64,000 nt of DNA, taken from the NCBI GenBank assembly GCA_964036045.1, contig OZ038381.1, positions 137,360,306 to 137,424,305 of the forward strand. Reading direction: 5' to 3'. The DNA is from Eutreptiella sp. 'Long Island Sound 2002' (Eukaryota > Euglenozoa > Euglenophyceae > Eutreptiales > Eutreptiaceae). Of this stretch, positions 49,103-58,870 are shown piece after piece. The position numbers were made by a program, and so were the translations under genes. The notes under the pieces were generated by a model, which saw only the letters and a list, made by a program, of their open reading frames with translations, did no database searches and was not told the DNA's origin. The first letter of the stretch is position 1. Each line of letters starts with the position of its first letter.

Positions 49103-51604
49103 TCAGAATTCCGCGGGACAGGTCACCTCGAACACCTTGTTCCGCAATTTGCGGGCCATCCTCATGAAACGGCTTCTCTTCTTGGCGTTGCCGTCATCAC
49201 CACCTTCATGCTCACGCTTGGCTCCTTGTTCTTGCTGGGCCTGCGTCTGTGAGCGTGTGGTAGGTCCAGACTGCCCTCCAGAGGGCTCGGAGTTCCCCCC
49301 TGGATTAGGGTTGGGGTTACCTCCGTTCTTGTCCTTATTCTTGTTGTCGTTCTGGCGGTTAGCGCCTCCTCCTCGTCCACCTTGACCCTTGTCTTGACCA
49401 CCTTGACCACGTCCTTTCGACTTGCCCTTGCCGGAGTCGTTGCCTTTGGCCTTGCCTCCACCTTTGCCTGAGCTTTTGCCAGGATCTTCCCCCTTAAGCT
49501 TCGCCGATAGGCGTTGCTTATGGTAGCACTCATCCTCGTAGTGCTTCCGCTTACCGCAGAATGCACACGTGATGGTGCAGCGGTAATGATCCGGCAGCTT
49601 CACTTTGGCGCCAGTGATCTTTTCCTGCTGCTTCCCCTGGACTACAAAGCAGTCTCGCTGCTCGCAGTCGGAGGCGTGCTGCAGGTGGCCCTGCTCATCT
49701 CTGGCATCACACCAGAATAGCTCCTTCACGTTCTCCATTAGGCGGGCGTGGGCGTGTTTGGGGGTAGTCCCCTGCCCAGGTCGGGACCCTTGGTACCCTT
49801 TGCCTCCAGAACCTCCACCACCAGGACGGTAGTTGTTCAGGTGCTGGTCGCTCTCCTTCTCCAGCGCCATCTCCAGGAGCAGCACGCATAGATCCTCGTA
49901 GCGGAGGGATCTAGCCTTGCGCTCAGCCGTCAAACGGCACTCGTCCCATAGCTCTCGGGGGAGCTTGGCACACAACCAGAACAGCAGGTCGTCGCTGCTG
50001 TAGGAACCGGGCGTCAGTCGTCCAGCCCAGTGATCCAGGTCAGCCAACAGCTCGGAGACCCTGCCAGGTTTGGGGTTGTTGGGCAGCACGGGCAGGTTCT
50101 GGATCTTGGCCCTGATGGAGAGGTCGGTCTCGTAGGTTGGATACTGCCTCTCCAGGGCAACCAACACATCGGCAAAGGTGGCGGAGTTTGTTACGATCTG
50201 CCTGACCTGCTTCTCCAGGTACTTGGTCTTGCAGCACTGCAGGAGCAGATCGCACTTCACTCGCCCACTCGCGTGGGTTTGGCCGGTCAGTCGTAGGAAC
50301 CGGCCAAAGTTCTCAGCGAACTCGCTGAGGTCCTTGCCTGTGAACTCAGGCAGGTTCACCACTATCTTGGAGGTGGCAATAGCCTTCGCCTCCTGAGCTC
50401 GGCGTCCTTCAGGGCGTCGGGTCTTCTTCTTCTTCTTCTTCTTCTTCTTGGCCTTGGGGTCCTCGGGGTCCTCAGGGTGTTCGTCATCCGATGGCGAAGA
50501 AGAATCCATCGACGGCGGCTCGTCGTCGGAGGGGTCTCCGCCTAGATCACTGGAGCCATAAGGCTCCACGTCCACCATAGCCCTTAGGGCTGACAGCCCC
50601 AGCTGGTCCAGCTCGGCCCTCTTCGAGTTCGTCACGTGGCTGTAGGGCGGCTGGGCCGTTCTCGGGACGAATGGACTTCTCGGTACTGCTGCAGGAGTCG
50701 GCATCGGTCGGCTCCTCAGGCTCCCCAGGGTATTTGTCAACCCTGCCGCCAGGTGGTTAGCCTGTACTCGGTGGGGTGACATTCCCACCATCGTAGGTGA
50801 CGCATGGGACGGGATCATCAGGGGCTGCAGTTTCTCCCTGATCTCTTGCGTGAGGTCGCTCACGATTTGCGAAGTGGCTCCTCGGAGCACCTTGTTGATC
50901 TCCGACCGCGTCAGGGACCTGTTGGAGGATCTTCCCGATCCTCTACTCCTGCCTCCCAGAGACTCTGGTCCTCTCCTCGACCCACTCAAGGGTGCATACC
51001 CAGGTGCATACCCAGGAGCATACCCAGGAACTTCCATGTAGGTTCCAGTGGCGTGGAGTGGATGGGGATGGTCAGCCGCATACCATCGCGGCGCAGAGCT
51101 GGAAGCCACGGGCTCACTGGCAGTAGTTGCCTCAAGGAGCGCAGTGGTAGGTGGGCCCATGCCATAGTCGGGGTAGTGAGGCATGCCAGTAAAGCCTGTG
51201 CCCTCTGCCATAGGTGGGTTGGTTGTGGAGGTGGATGTTGCGGCGGCTGGGAGTGTGGTGGTTATGGGAGAGGGTGATGCTTGGAGGCCAGAAGCGCTTG
51301 GTGCGCCTTCGAAGGTAGGGACATCCGTCGGGTCTTGCCCTTGCTCCTCTCCTTCGTCTGCTCCTTCTACAGCATCCTTCTCGCTCTCGTTCTCTCTCTT
51401 CCTCTTCATAGGCTGAGGCTGAGAGACCACTTCCTCGACCGTCAGGGCCCCGAAGGCCGTCTGGAGGCCATCCAGGGAGTCCTCCGCCGTATCCACTGGC
51501 CCATGTAAGGGCTCCACCGAAGGTACAGCGTCAGGCGCCGGCCTTGCCGGTGCCTCAGGCGCTGGCGCTGTCTTCACGTCGGCGTCCACTCTTCCTGGGT
51601 ACAT
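49103..51604 (-). CDS. gag: Element C gag
   Basis: An 833-residue frame from ATG 51602-51604 to TGA 49103-49105; an in-frame stop lies just upstream, so here gag does not start in the LTR. The N-terminal third is Pro/Ser/Thr-rich, with a triple GYAP repeat near residue 205. A Lys run precedes the capsid-type domain (about 400-590: LPEFTGKDLSEFAENFGRFL, LLQCCKTKYLEKQVRQ). A Cys/His region (CTITCAFCGKRKHYEDECYH) is a nucleocapsid zinc knuckle of CX2C...H...C type, followed by a Gly/Lys/Asn tail. Elements D and F have clear homologues. Confidence 0.93.
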   Translation of the reverse strand: MYPGRVDADVKTAPAPEAPARPAPDAVPSVEPLHGPVDTAEDSLDGLQTAFGALTVEEVVSQPQPMKRKRENESEKDAVEGADEGEEQGQDPTDVPTFEGAPSASGLQASPSPITTTLPAAATSTSTTNPPMAEGTGFTGMPHYPDYGMGPPTTALLEATTASEPVASSSAPRWYAADHPHPLHATGTYMEVPGYAPGYAPGYAPLSGSRRGPESLGGRSRGSGRSSNRSLTRSEINKVLRGATSQIVSDLTQEIREKLQPLMIPSHASPTMVGMSPHRVQANHLAAGLTNTLGSLRSRPMPTPAAVPRSPFVPRTAQPPYSHVTNSKRAELDQLGLSALRAMVDVEPYGSSDLGGDPSDDEPPSMDSSSPSDDEHPEDPEDPKAKKKKKKKKKTRRPEGRRAQEAKAIATSKIVVNLPEFTGKDLSEFAENFGRFLRLTGQTHASGRVKCDLLLQCCKTKYLEKQVRQIVTNSATFADVLVALERQYPTYETDLSIRAKIQNLPVLPNNPKPGRVSELLADLDHWAGRLTPGSYSSDDLLFWLCAKLPRELWDECRLTAERKARSLRYEDLCVLLLEMALEKESDQHLNNYRPGGGGSGGKGYQGSRPGQGTTPKHAHARLMENVKELFWCDARDEQGHLQHASDCEQRDCFVVQGKQQEKITGAKVKLPDHYRCTITCAFCGKRKHYEDECYHKQRLSAKLKGEDPGKSSGKGGGKAKGNDSGKGKSKGRGQGGQDKGQGGRGGGANRQNDNKNKDKNGGNPNPNPGGNSEPSGGQSGPTTRSQTQAQQEQGAKREHEGGDDGNAKKRSRFMRMARKLRNKVFEVTCPAEF

Positions 51605-51690
51605 CTTAATCCGCCCTTCTGCTTATGTTTGCCTGCTCGGAGCACTGGTTGTACGGCGCGGGGTCGCTGCCGGTGCACAGAAACAGGCTG

Positions 51691-51703
51691 CCTCTTGCTA
51701 CCA
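51691..51703 (-). other. Element C primer-binding site
   Basis: Element-sense TGGTAGCAAGAGG is the initiator tRNA-Met type with one extra A. Its first base is also the last base of the LTR. Confidence 0.75.
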
Positions 51704-52501
51704 GAAAAGTTTATAGTGTTTTCAGCACTGTGTTTTTGCTTCTCCTGCTGCTTGTTGTTGCTTTAGGGTGTCCTGCTGCTTGTTTTGGATGGTGAAAATC
51801 GCTTGTTTGTTGAAATACAGTAAAGCCAAGTCAATCCAGGATAGCCCAAGCCAATAGTATGCAAGGAGAAGGTAATTCAGGATCAAAGCATGAAGGGCTG
51901 CAGTGTAAACAGTGAAAGATGATTGGATATTCACAGAAACTACAGCTCAGGTCACAAATGAATGCATATTCACAAAGATAGCTGAAATGTTTTAGGAAAA
52001 GAGTTAGGAAACTGCCTCAGGATCACTCTCTCTCCATAGTGCCATCTTAGGAGATGTGCACTCTTTGTTTTGGGTCCCATATGTGCTGAGGTGGCATGGT
52101 ATGTGGCGATGAGGTCACTGCCATGTCACATGGGATCTTCCTACTTAGCTAGGCTGACCAGGAATTGAACCCAGGACCTCTCAAAAAGAGGTGCCCAGCC
52201 CCCTAGGGTGCATACCACTAGGATAGCTAAGAATTCATGGAAAAACATAGATAAATTCATAGGCTCTACTTTAGGTATGTCAGTGCTCAGTCAACTCAGG
52301 AAAAGATGTTTTACTTCTGATTGAAAAGGGGATTAAGGGGTCCACTCCATATCCTGATTGGGTGTTTGGTTCCATAGGTCAAAATGTGTTATCACCATTT
52401 TTGGTTGGACCAATACTAAGATAAAAATGCATGGATGCTCAGTGCATCTCTAATACAACTAGAGTATGCCTCAAAGCAATGGAAAAGCACTTTTTCTTAC
52501 T
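51703..52501 (-). repeat. Element C 5' LTR
   Basis: 799 bp, partner of 27646-28444, with about nine differences. It is followed by the TTGTG target duplication at 52502-52506. It contains the tRNA-like module at 52148-52228. Confidence 0.93.
52148..52228 (-). other. tRNA-like module in element C 5' LTR
   Basis: Same module as at 28091-28171 and 22246-22323, with an anticodon-type arm and B-box-like GGTTCAATTCC in element sense. Confidence 0.55.
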
Positions 52502-52506
52502 TTGTG

Positions 52507-52759
52507 GCTTGAGTTGCGGGGCCTCTCTGCTTGGCAGGCGACCACCTCCTGGGCTGTGTGCCGGCTCGCCTGTCACCGGTTGCTTCCATGGCTCTGGGTG
52601 ACGTTTGCCATGGTCCCTGATGCACCCTGGCCGGGCTGGGACCAGCGGCCTTGGGGTACCGCCCCTGCTTCTGGCGCGCTGGGTCGGCTGGGTCGTTCCA
52701 GTGCCTCCGACCCATGGGGTGTTGGGTCTTTCCTGTCCCTCGGCCGCCCTTCGTGTGCA
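52507..52759. other. GC-rich sequence leading into the 65 bp array
   Basis: This stretch continues the pre-insertion target of element C. It is G/T-rich on the plus strand with open frames in several phases. No gene is recognised. Confidence 0.45.
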
Positions 52760-54660
52760 CGTGTGTGCGGTGTTCTGGGCCACCTGGCTCCTGTTCACCG
52801 GTGTGCCCGCTCGGTGCGTTCCTTTGCGTGTGCGGTGTCCTGGGCCACTTGGCTCCTGTTCACCGGTGTGCCCCCTCGGTGTGTTGTGTTGCGTGTGCGG
52901 TGTCCTGGGCCACTTGGCTCCTGTTCACAGGTCTGCCCGCTCAGTGCGCTGCTTTGCTGGTGTGGTGTTCTGGGCCACTTCGGTCCTGTTCACCGGTGTG
53001 CCCGCTCGGTGTGTTGTGTTGCGTGTGCGGTGTCCTGGGCCACTTGGCTCTTGTTCACCGCTGTGCCTGCTCGGTGTGTTGCTTTGCGTGTGCGGTGTCC
53101 TGGGCCACTTGGGTCCTGTTCACTGGTGTGCCCGCTCGGTGTGTTATGTTGCGTGTGCGGTGTCCTGGGCAACTTGGCTCCTGTTCACCGGTGTGCCCGC
53201 TCGATGTGTTGAGTTGCGTGTGCGGTGTCCTGGGCCACTTGGCCCCTGTTCACCGGTGTGCCCGCTTGGTGCGTTGCTTTGCGTGTGTGGTGTCCTGGGC
53301 CACTTGGCTCCTGTTCACCGGTGTGCCCGCTCGGTGTGTTATGTTCTGTGTGCGGTGTCCTGGGCCACTTGACTCCGGTTCACTGGTGTGGCCGTTCGGT
53401 GCGTTGCTTTGCGTGTGCGTTGTTCTGGGCCACCCGGCTCCTGTTCGCCGGTGTGCCCGCTCTGTGTGTTGTGTGGCATGTGCGGTGTCCTGGGCAACTT
53501 GGCTTCTGTTCATCGGTGTGCCCGCTTGATGTGTTGTGTTGCGTGTGCGGTGTCCTGGGCCACTTGGCTCCTGTTCACCGGTGTGCCCGCTCGGTGTGTT
53601 GAGTTACGTGTGCGGTGTCCTGTGCCAGTTGGCTCCTGTTCACCGGTGTGCCCGCTCGGTGTGTTGCTTTGGGTGTGTGGTGTCCTGGGCCACTTGGCTC
53701 CTGTTCACCGGTGTGCCCGCTCGGTGCGTTGCTTTGCGTCTTCGGTGTCCTGGGCCACTTGGCTCCTGTTCAACGGTGCGCCCGCGTGGTTTGTTGTGTT
53801 GCGTGTGCGGTGTCTTGGGCCACCTGGCCCTCGTTCACCGGTGTGCCCGCTCTGTGTGTTGTGTTGGGTGTGCGGTGTCCTGGGCCACTTGGCTCCTGTT
53901 CACCAGTGTGCACGCTCCGTCCTTTGTTTTGCTTGTGCGGTGTCCTGGGCCACTTGGCTCCTGTTCATCGGTGTGCGGCTCGGTGTGTCGTGTTGAGTGT
54001 GCGGTGTCCTGGGCCACTTGGCTCTTGTTCACCGGTGTGCACGCTCCGTCCTTTGTTTTGCCTGTGCGGTGTCCTGGGCCACTTGGCTCCTGTTCATCGG
54101 TGTGCGGCTCGGTGTGTCGTGTTGAGTGTGCGGTGTCCTGGGCCACTTGGCTCTTGTTCACCGGTGTGCACGCTCCGTCGGTTGCCTTGCTTGTGCGGTG
54201 TCCTGGGCCACTTGGCTCCTGTTCACCGGTGTGCCTGCTCGGTGTGTTGTGTTGCGTGTGCGGTGTCCTTGGCCACTTGGCTCCCGTTCACCGGTGTGCG
54301 CGTTCCGTCCTTTGCTTTGCCTGTGCGGTGTCCTGGGCCACTTGGCTCCTGTTCACCGGTGTGCCGGCTCGGTGTGTTGTGTTGCGTGTGCGGTGTCCTT
54401 GGCCATTTGGCTCCTGTTCACCGGTGTGCGCGCTCCGTCCTTTGCTTTGCCTGTGCGGTGTCATGGGCTACTTGGCTCCTGTTCACGGTGTGCCTGCTCG
54501 GTGCCTTGCTTTGTGTGTGCTGTGTCCTTGGCCACTTGGCTCCTGTTCACCGGTGTGCCCGCTGGGTGTGTTGTGTTGGGTGTGCGGTGTCCTGGGCCAC
54601 TTGGCTCCTGTTCACCGGTATGGTCCCTCGGTGTGTTGTGCTGTGGGTTGCATGTGCGGT
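52760..54660. repeat. 65 bp tandem repeat array, about 28-29 units
   Basis: The landmark ctgggccac recurs at 52775, 52840, 52905 and onward with a 65 bp step, later units sometimes 62 bp. The consensus contains tcctgggccacttggctcct and gttcaccggtgtgcccgctc. Because 65 is not a multiple of three, each plus-strand frame reads the same unit in turn, and all three stay open for long stretches. I treat the array as a satellite, not as genes. Confidence 0.9.
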
Positions 54661-54689
54661 GTTGCGTGTGCGGAGCGTCGCTGCGGAGC

Positions 54690-54898
54690 GCACACTCCGT
54701 TCATCCGGACGGCGGCTGTTCGTAGCCGGTAGGGGCTGGGTACCCTCCGGGCGCGCACTCGTTCATCCGGACGGCGGCTGTTTCGGAGCCGGCAGTGCTC
54801 GGTACGCTGTCGGGCGCGCACTCGTCCGTCCGGACGGCGGCTGTTTGTAGCCGGCAGGGGCTGGGTACCCCCCGGTCGCGCACTCGTCCATCCGGATG
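54690..54898. repeat. 62-63 bp tandem repeat, three units plus part
   Basis: Units share tccatccggacggcggctgt and a following tagccggcaggggctgggta segment. It directly follows the 65 bp array and is unrelated in sequence. Confidence 0.8.
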
Positions 54899-55874
54899 CT
54901 GGCTGGTGTTGCTTGGCACCTGTTCTCGTGCCGTGGTTCGTTGCGTGTTGTGCGCGCTCTCCGGGTTTGCGGCACCTGGCGGACGTTCTTGCTTGGCACC
55001 TGCCCGTGTGCCTTGGTTGTGGCCGGCCGCGTGCCTCTCTGGCTTGCCTCGTGGCTCTGTGTGGTGCGCCGCGCCTCGTCCGGTCCGGTCGCTCTCGGTG
55101 CTCAGGTCCGCTTTCCCGACGCTGTGGTGCCTTTCCCCACCCCGGGGGCTTGCGCCTCCGGCTTTACTCGGTGGCTGCGCGGGGCACGCGGAGGCTGGCC
55201 GAGTACCGGGCTCATTGTGCCTGCCGCTGGCCCCTGCCGAGGCGGTGGCGCTGGGCTCGCTCCGCGTCGTACCCGTTCGGGGCCCCGCGATGGGGTTGTC
55301 CCTGGCGGGTCCCTCCGGCGTCGGTCTTGGGCTGCGTGCGCTGCGGAGGTTGGTGTGTGCGGACACGGTCACTGATGCGTCCGGTTTCCCGTGCCGTCTG
55401 TCGCTCGACGGGGGACTCGGCCGGTGCACCGGGGCTGTTTCGCGTGCACGCTGACACGTCCCCTCGCAGGTTGGGTGACGCCACGCCCGGGTCCTGTGCG
55501 TGTGTGCGTGTGCTCGTCTTTCCTGGCCGGGTCGGGCGGGCCGGCCTCCTGGGCGCGTTCTAGTGCGCCTCACCTTTGGCTTTGGCCGCTTTGCCTTTCT
55601 GCTTTGCTCTGCCCGCTCCGGGCCGGGGGTGCCCCTTTCTGTTCCTTTGTTTGCCTCTTTTTTTTTTTGTGTCGTTTCTTTTGTGCGCCTCCGTTGCCTC
55701 TTGCTTTCTCTGGTTTCCGGCCCCGGGTGCCTTGGCCCTTGGCGCTTTGTTTTGCTTTCCAGCCCCCCCCGTCGTGTGTTTTTTTTTTCCCCCTCTTCTC
55801 GTCCGTTGTGCGCCCCCGTTGTCTCTGGCGTTCTCTGGTTTCCGGCCCCGGGTGCCCTGGGCCTTGGCGCTGTG
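54899..55874. other. GC-rich, G/T-skewed sequence left of element D
   Basis: There are long open frames on both strands due to composition. Near the end a unit of about 65 bp (containing ctctggtttccggccccggg) appears twice, around 55690 and 55815. No supported gene. Confidence 0.5.
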
Positions 55875-56584
55875 AGTAAGAAAAAGTCACTGCCATGTCT
55901 TTCTTGGACGGCTTGATCCAGGCCAAGCCCCCCTCAAAACCCTTTTGTTGATGCTAAGACAAACCTAAGTGTTTTTATCCCTCTTTGGATGCCTAAAGTA
56001 CACTTTCTCAAAGTTACTAGGGTTGTAACCCTAGCCCCCCAATGAAGTTCACCCCTGCCACTCAACTGAGCGGAGGTACCTTCCTTCATGGAGGATATGC
56101 CGAAATAAAATAGGCATTTCATGCTTTAGGCCTTGGGGGTTAAGCCTAGTGGTCTCCCACCCCAAGACCCCTATACTCAATTGTTTCTACCACTTATTGT
56201 GGTCCTACTTTTCAACTGTTTGTGAATTCAGTTGCTTGGCCAAGTCATTTTCTGTGTGGTCCTGACATCTATGCCCCACATTCCTAACCAGCACCATTTC
56301 ACCCAAAAGAGTGCACATGAAGTGCCTAATGCTATCTTGGAGGCAAGAGTCAGACCAATTTTCATATAAAATCTTTTGTATTATCCATTTGTGATTGAAT
56401 CTTTGTGTTTATACCTGCATTGTCTATCTGCAGCCCTTCTGTGTTACACTGGATTCCAAAACCAATCATTGATTCGATCCACATCCTGTTCTTGCTCTAC
56501 TTGCTGCTTTGGTTTAGGTTTACAACTTCAAAACCTGCAGGATTTCATCAAAATATCTAGGGCATAAATCAAGGACATCTTTCC
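55875..56584 (+). repeat. Element D 5' LTR
   Basis: It starts AGTAAGAAAAAGT, the same 13 bases as the element C LTR, and ends just before a primer site at the same relative place. Length is about 710 bp. Apart from the ends it is quite different from C and lacks the B-box part of the tRNA-like module. TATAAAA occurs at 56365-56371. The 3' LTR lies beyond the window, so the left edge is not confirmed by a target duplication (left flank CTGTG). Confidence 0.75.
56365..56371 (+). promoter_or_regulatory. TATA box of element D LTR
   Basis: TATAAAA lies about 300 bp upstream of the gag ATG and 220 bp before the LTR end, similar in placement to the element F TATA box. Confidence 0.5.
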
Positions 56585-56596
56585 GGTAGCTGAGAC
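56584..56596 (+). other. Element D primer-binding site (degenerate)
   Basis: CGGTAGCTGAGAC occupies the position of the initiator-Met site of element C and has changes at several positions. Confidence 0.5.
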
Positions 56597-56666
56597 AGTC
56601 CCTTGTGACCTTTTGAACCGACCCTGAGAAGAAGTGCAACACACAAAGCTCAACAACAAATTCATC

Positions 56667-58870
56667 ATGTCCACGCCAAGCGTCAGGACCTGGCCCATCA
56701 GAACTGTTCAAGTGCAAATGGGCAGCATGGCCCACCCTATGAGTGAACCACCTTACCGAGCTCCACAACATCTCAGTGGCGCATCTGGGTCCCAAGGAGA
56801 TCCAGAACGCAGAAGGGCGGAAGAAAACACAACCCTTACCACCGAAGCCTTAGCGGCCCACGGTGGAGACAGCCTCTCTCATCTCCATAGGCGCGTAGCA
56901 GCCTCAGTTGCCCGATCCGCCTGTCCGGCTTCATCCTCAACAGCGATTGAAGGCCCTGAGGAGTATGAGGAACTGAGGAAGAAAATGGATAAATACATCC
57001 TCCATGAGGAGTACTAGAAATCTCGTGGAGAAGATGGAGAGGAACCATTGGCAGGACACGGATCCAGACCACGTACAGACCTAGGGTCCTACACGCACTC
57101 TGGCCCGCCGTCCGACAGAGCCGAGACAGCATCCCTGCCAAGACAACCGAGACCCGAGTATCCAAGAGCATGTTGTCGAACCCCAAGGGCTCCCGAAGTG
57201 GGCCCCACTGGAGTTGAGGAACAACATCATCCAAGGCCAACCTACGGTGCCGTGGATCATACGGCCGAACTGCTGGCCAAACTTCTGTCTGGATCAGAAG
57301 ATCCAGACGTGACGGGCCTATCAGAGGCCATTAAGGCAAAACTGGGTATTGCAGAACCCTTACCCAAGCCAGAGTTGTCCTCCCCGTCTCCCGGACTGAG
57401 TACCCTGACCGAAGATCTTAAGAGATCAAGGGTCTCAAGGCTGTTGCCTAAGGTCACCTGCCCCAGCCCCTTTCACCCCCGTGCCAGGACAGTGCCCATG
57501 GCTGAACTACAGGACGTGCCTGTCACAGAGATTGAGAAAAGAGGGCTGTCAGCACTGGCACCTCTTGCCGGCGTGTCGCCTTCAGCCCTAACTCCGGGGG
57601 GTGGGAAGACGGGCAGACCTATTGCCCAGGCGAACATCCAGCTGGAACTGCCGGAGTTCGACCCCAAAAATCTGCCCGAATGGGCAGAAGAATTTGCTGA
57701 GTTTCTTTTGCTGACTGGCCAATCCCATGTTGATGTGGCTACCAAATGCTCACTGCTGAAACGCTCATGTAAAAAGAAATTTTTGCAAAAACAGGTGAAA
57801 CAGATTGTGAAAACCTGTTCCACCTGGGCAAAGGTACTCCTGAGGTTGGAGAAAACATTCCCAGTCTATGAGACTGACCTCAGTGTGCGCACACAGATAG
57901 AGGAGCTATTTATGCTCCCTGAGTATCCATCCGCTGCGCGAATTTCTGAATATGTGTGCGACTTGGAGTACCTGTTTTCGAGGATGAACGTGGGCTCCTA
58001 CGGAGCCACTGAGCCCCACCTGTGGCTCATGAGTAAGATCCTCCAACGTACGTGGGATGATTGCCGCTCTACCTCTGAGAGGAAGAGTAGGACCCACTCG
58101 TACGATGAACTGGGGGACCTCCTGATTGAGCTAGCTCTTGAGAGAGAAAATGACTCCCACATGGAGAAATTCCTCAAGAAGCATTTGGGTCGAGGTGGTA
58201 CCCCTACCCCCGGACGTGGCGAAGGGAAAGGGTCTAAAAATCCCACTAACACCAACCAGGGTGGTGGTAAAGTGAGGGGTAACCTACGTGCCATGAATGA
58301 GGTTAAACCAGATGCAGGTACACCCCCTCTGTTCTACTGCAAACCTGTCAATGACAAGGGGGGGCCTTGTCATGCCCCTGACTGCGACCACCGCAGTGGT
58401 TGTATGCTGCAGATGAAGCGACAGCAGCATACCAAGGATGGGAAACCTGTGACCCTTCAGGACCATTTCAGGTGTACCATCACCTGTGGGTATTGTGGCA
58501 AGCGTCTTCACTACGAAGACGAATGTCACAGAAAGAAACGCGAGAGTGATAAACTCAAGCGTCAGGAGGCAGAACGCCAGAAGACCCAAACACCCGCCAG
58601 AAATCCCCCGAATGGGGATAAAGGTGGTAAAGGAGGTGGCAAGGGGGTGGCAAAAATGGACCCCCTAACCCCCAGAGGCGCTCATCAGCGCCCGTTGCTA
58701 CACCCACTCCTGCTGCTACACCCGCTCCTGCCGCAGGTGACCCCAGGAAGCGCCCCCAAGGGGATAACGCTACCCCTGAGGCGAAAAACTCCAAAAAGAG
58801 GCGCTTTGCCTGGATGGCCAGGTCCCTCATTGCTGCAGGGGTGGATGTCAAGTTCCCTGATGAGGAGTAG
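56667..58870 (+). pseudogene. gag: Element D gag, with in-frame TAG and a frameshift
   Basis: Begins ATG 56667. TAG at 57015-57017 interrupts the N-terminal part, and the same frame stays open afterwards. Capsid-type residues are homologous to C and F (LPEFDPKNLPEWAEEFAEFL, KKKFLQKQVKQIVKT, DLLIELALERENDSHME). A Cys/His knuckle follows (CTITCGYCGKRLHYEDECH), then a Gly/Lys tail. Near 58650, in a run of A and C tracts, the coding phase shifts by one base: the homologous C-terminal residues (KKRRFAWMARSL) are found in another frame. That frame ends at TAG 58868-58870 and is in phase with the protease. Confidence 0.85.

Larger units (their letters stand above)
27646..52501 (-). mobile_element. 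Element C: chromodomain gypsy retrotransposon carrying nested elements B and E
   Basis: The boundaries are set by 799 bp LTRs at 27646-28444 and 51703-52501 (about nine differences) and by 5 bp duplications TTGTG at 27641-27645 and 52502-52506. Internal order in minus sense: primer site, gag, protease, methyltransferase-like domain, RT, RNase H, integrase, chromodomain, a 3' region and the polypurine tract. Element B (plus strand) sits between the protease part and the RT part. Element E sits in the 3' region. Without the two insertions and one copy of each duplication, C is about 11.4 kb. Confidence 0.92.

Noticed and set aside
52760-54660. CRISPR array
   Set aside because: Units are contiguous and similar along their whole length with no unique spacers, and the setting is eukaryotic transposon DNA.
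52466-54850. Several overlapping 200-411 residue plus-strand ORFs
   Set aside because: They are all readings of the 65 bp satellite in different frames, so they are not separate genes.
54701-55573. 290-residue minus-strand ORF beside element D
   Set aside because: Arg/Pro/Thr-rich composition product of the GC-rich block, with plus-strand frames open over the same bases.
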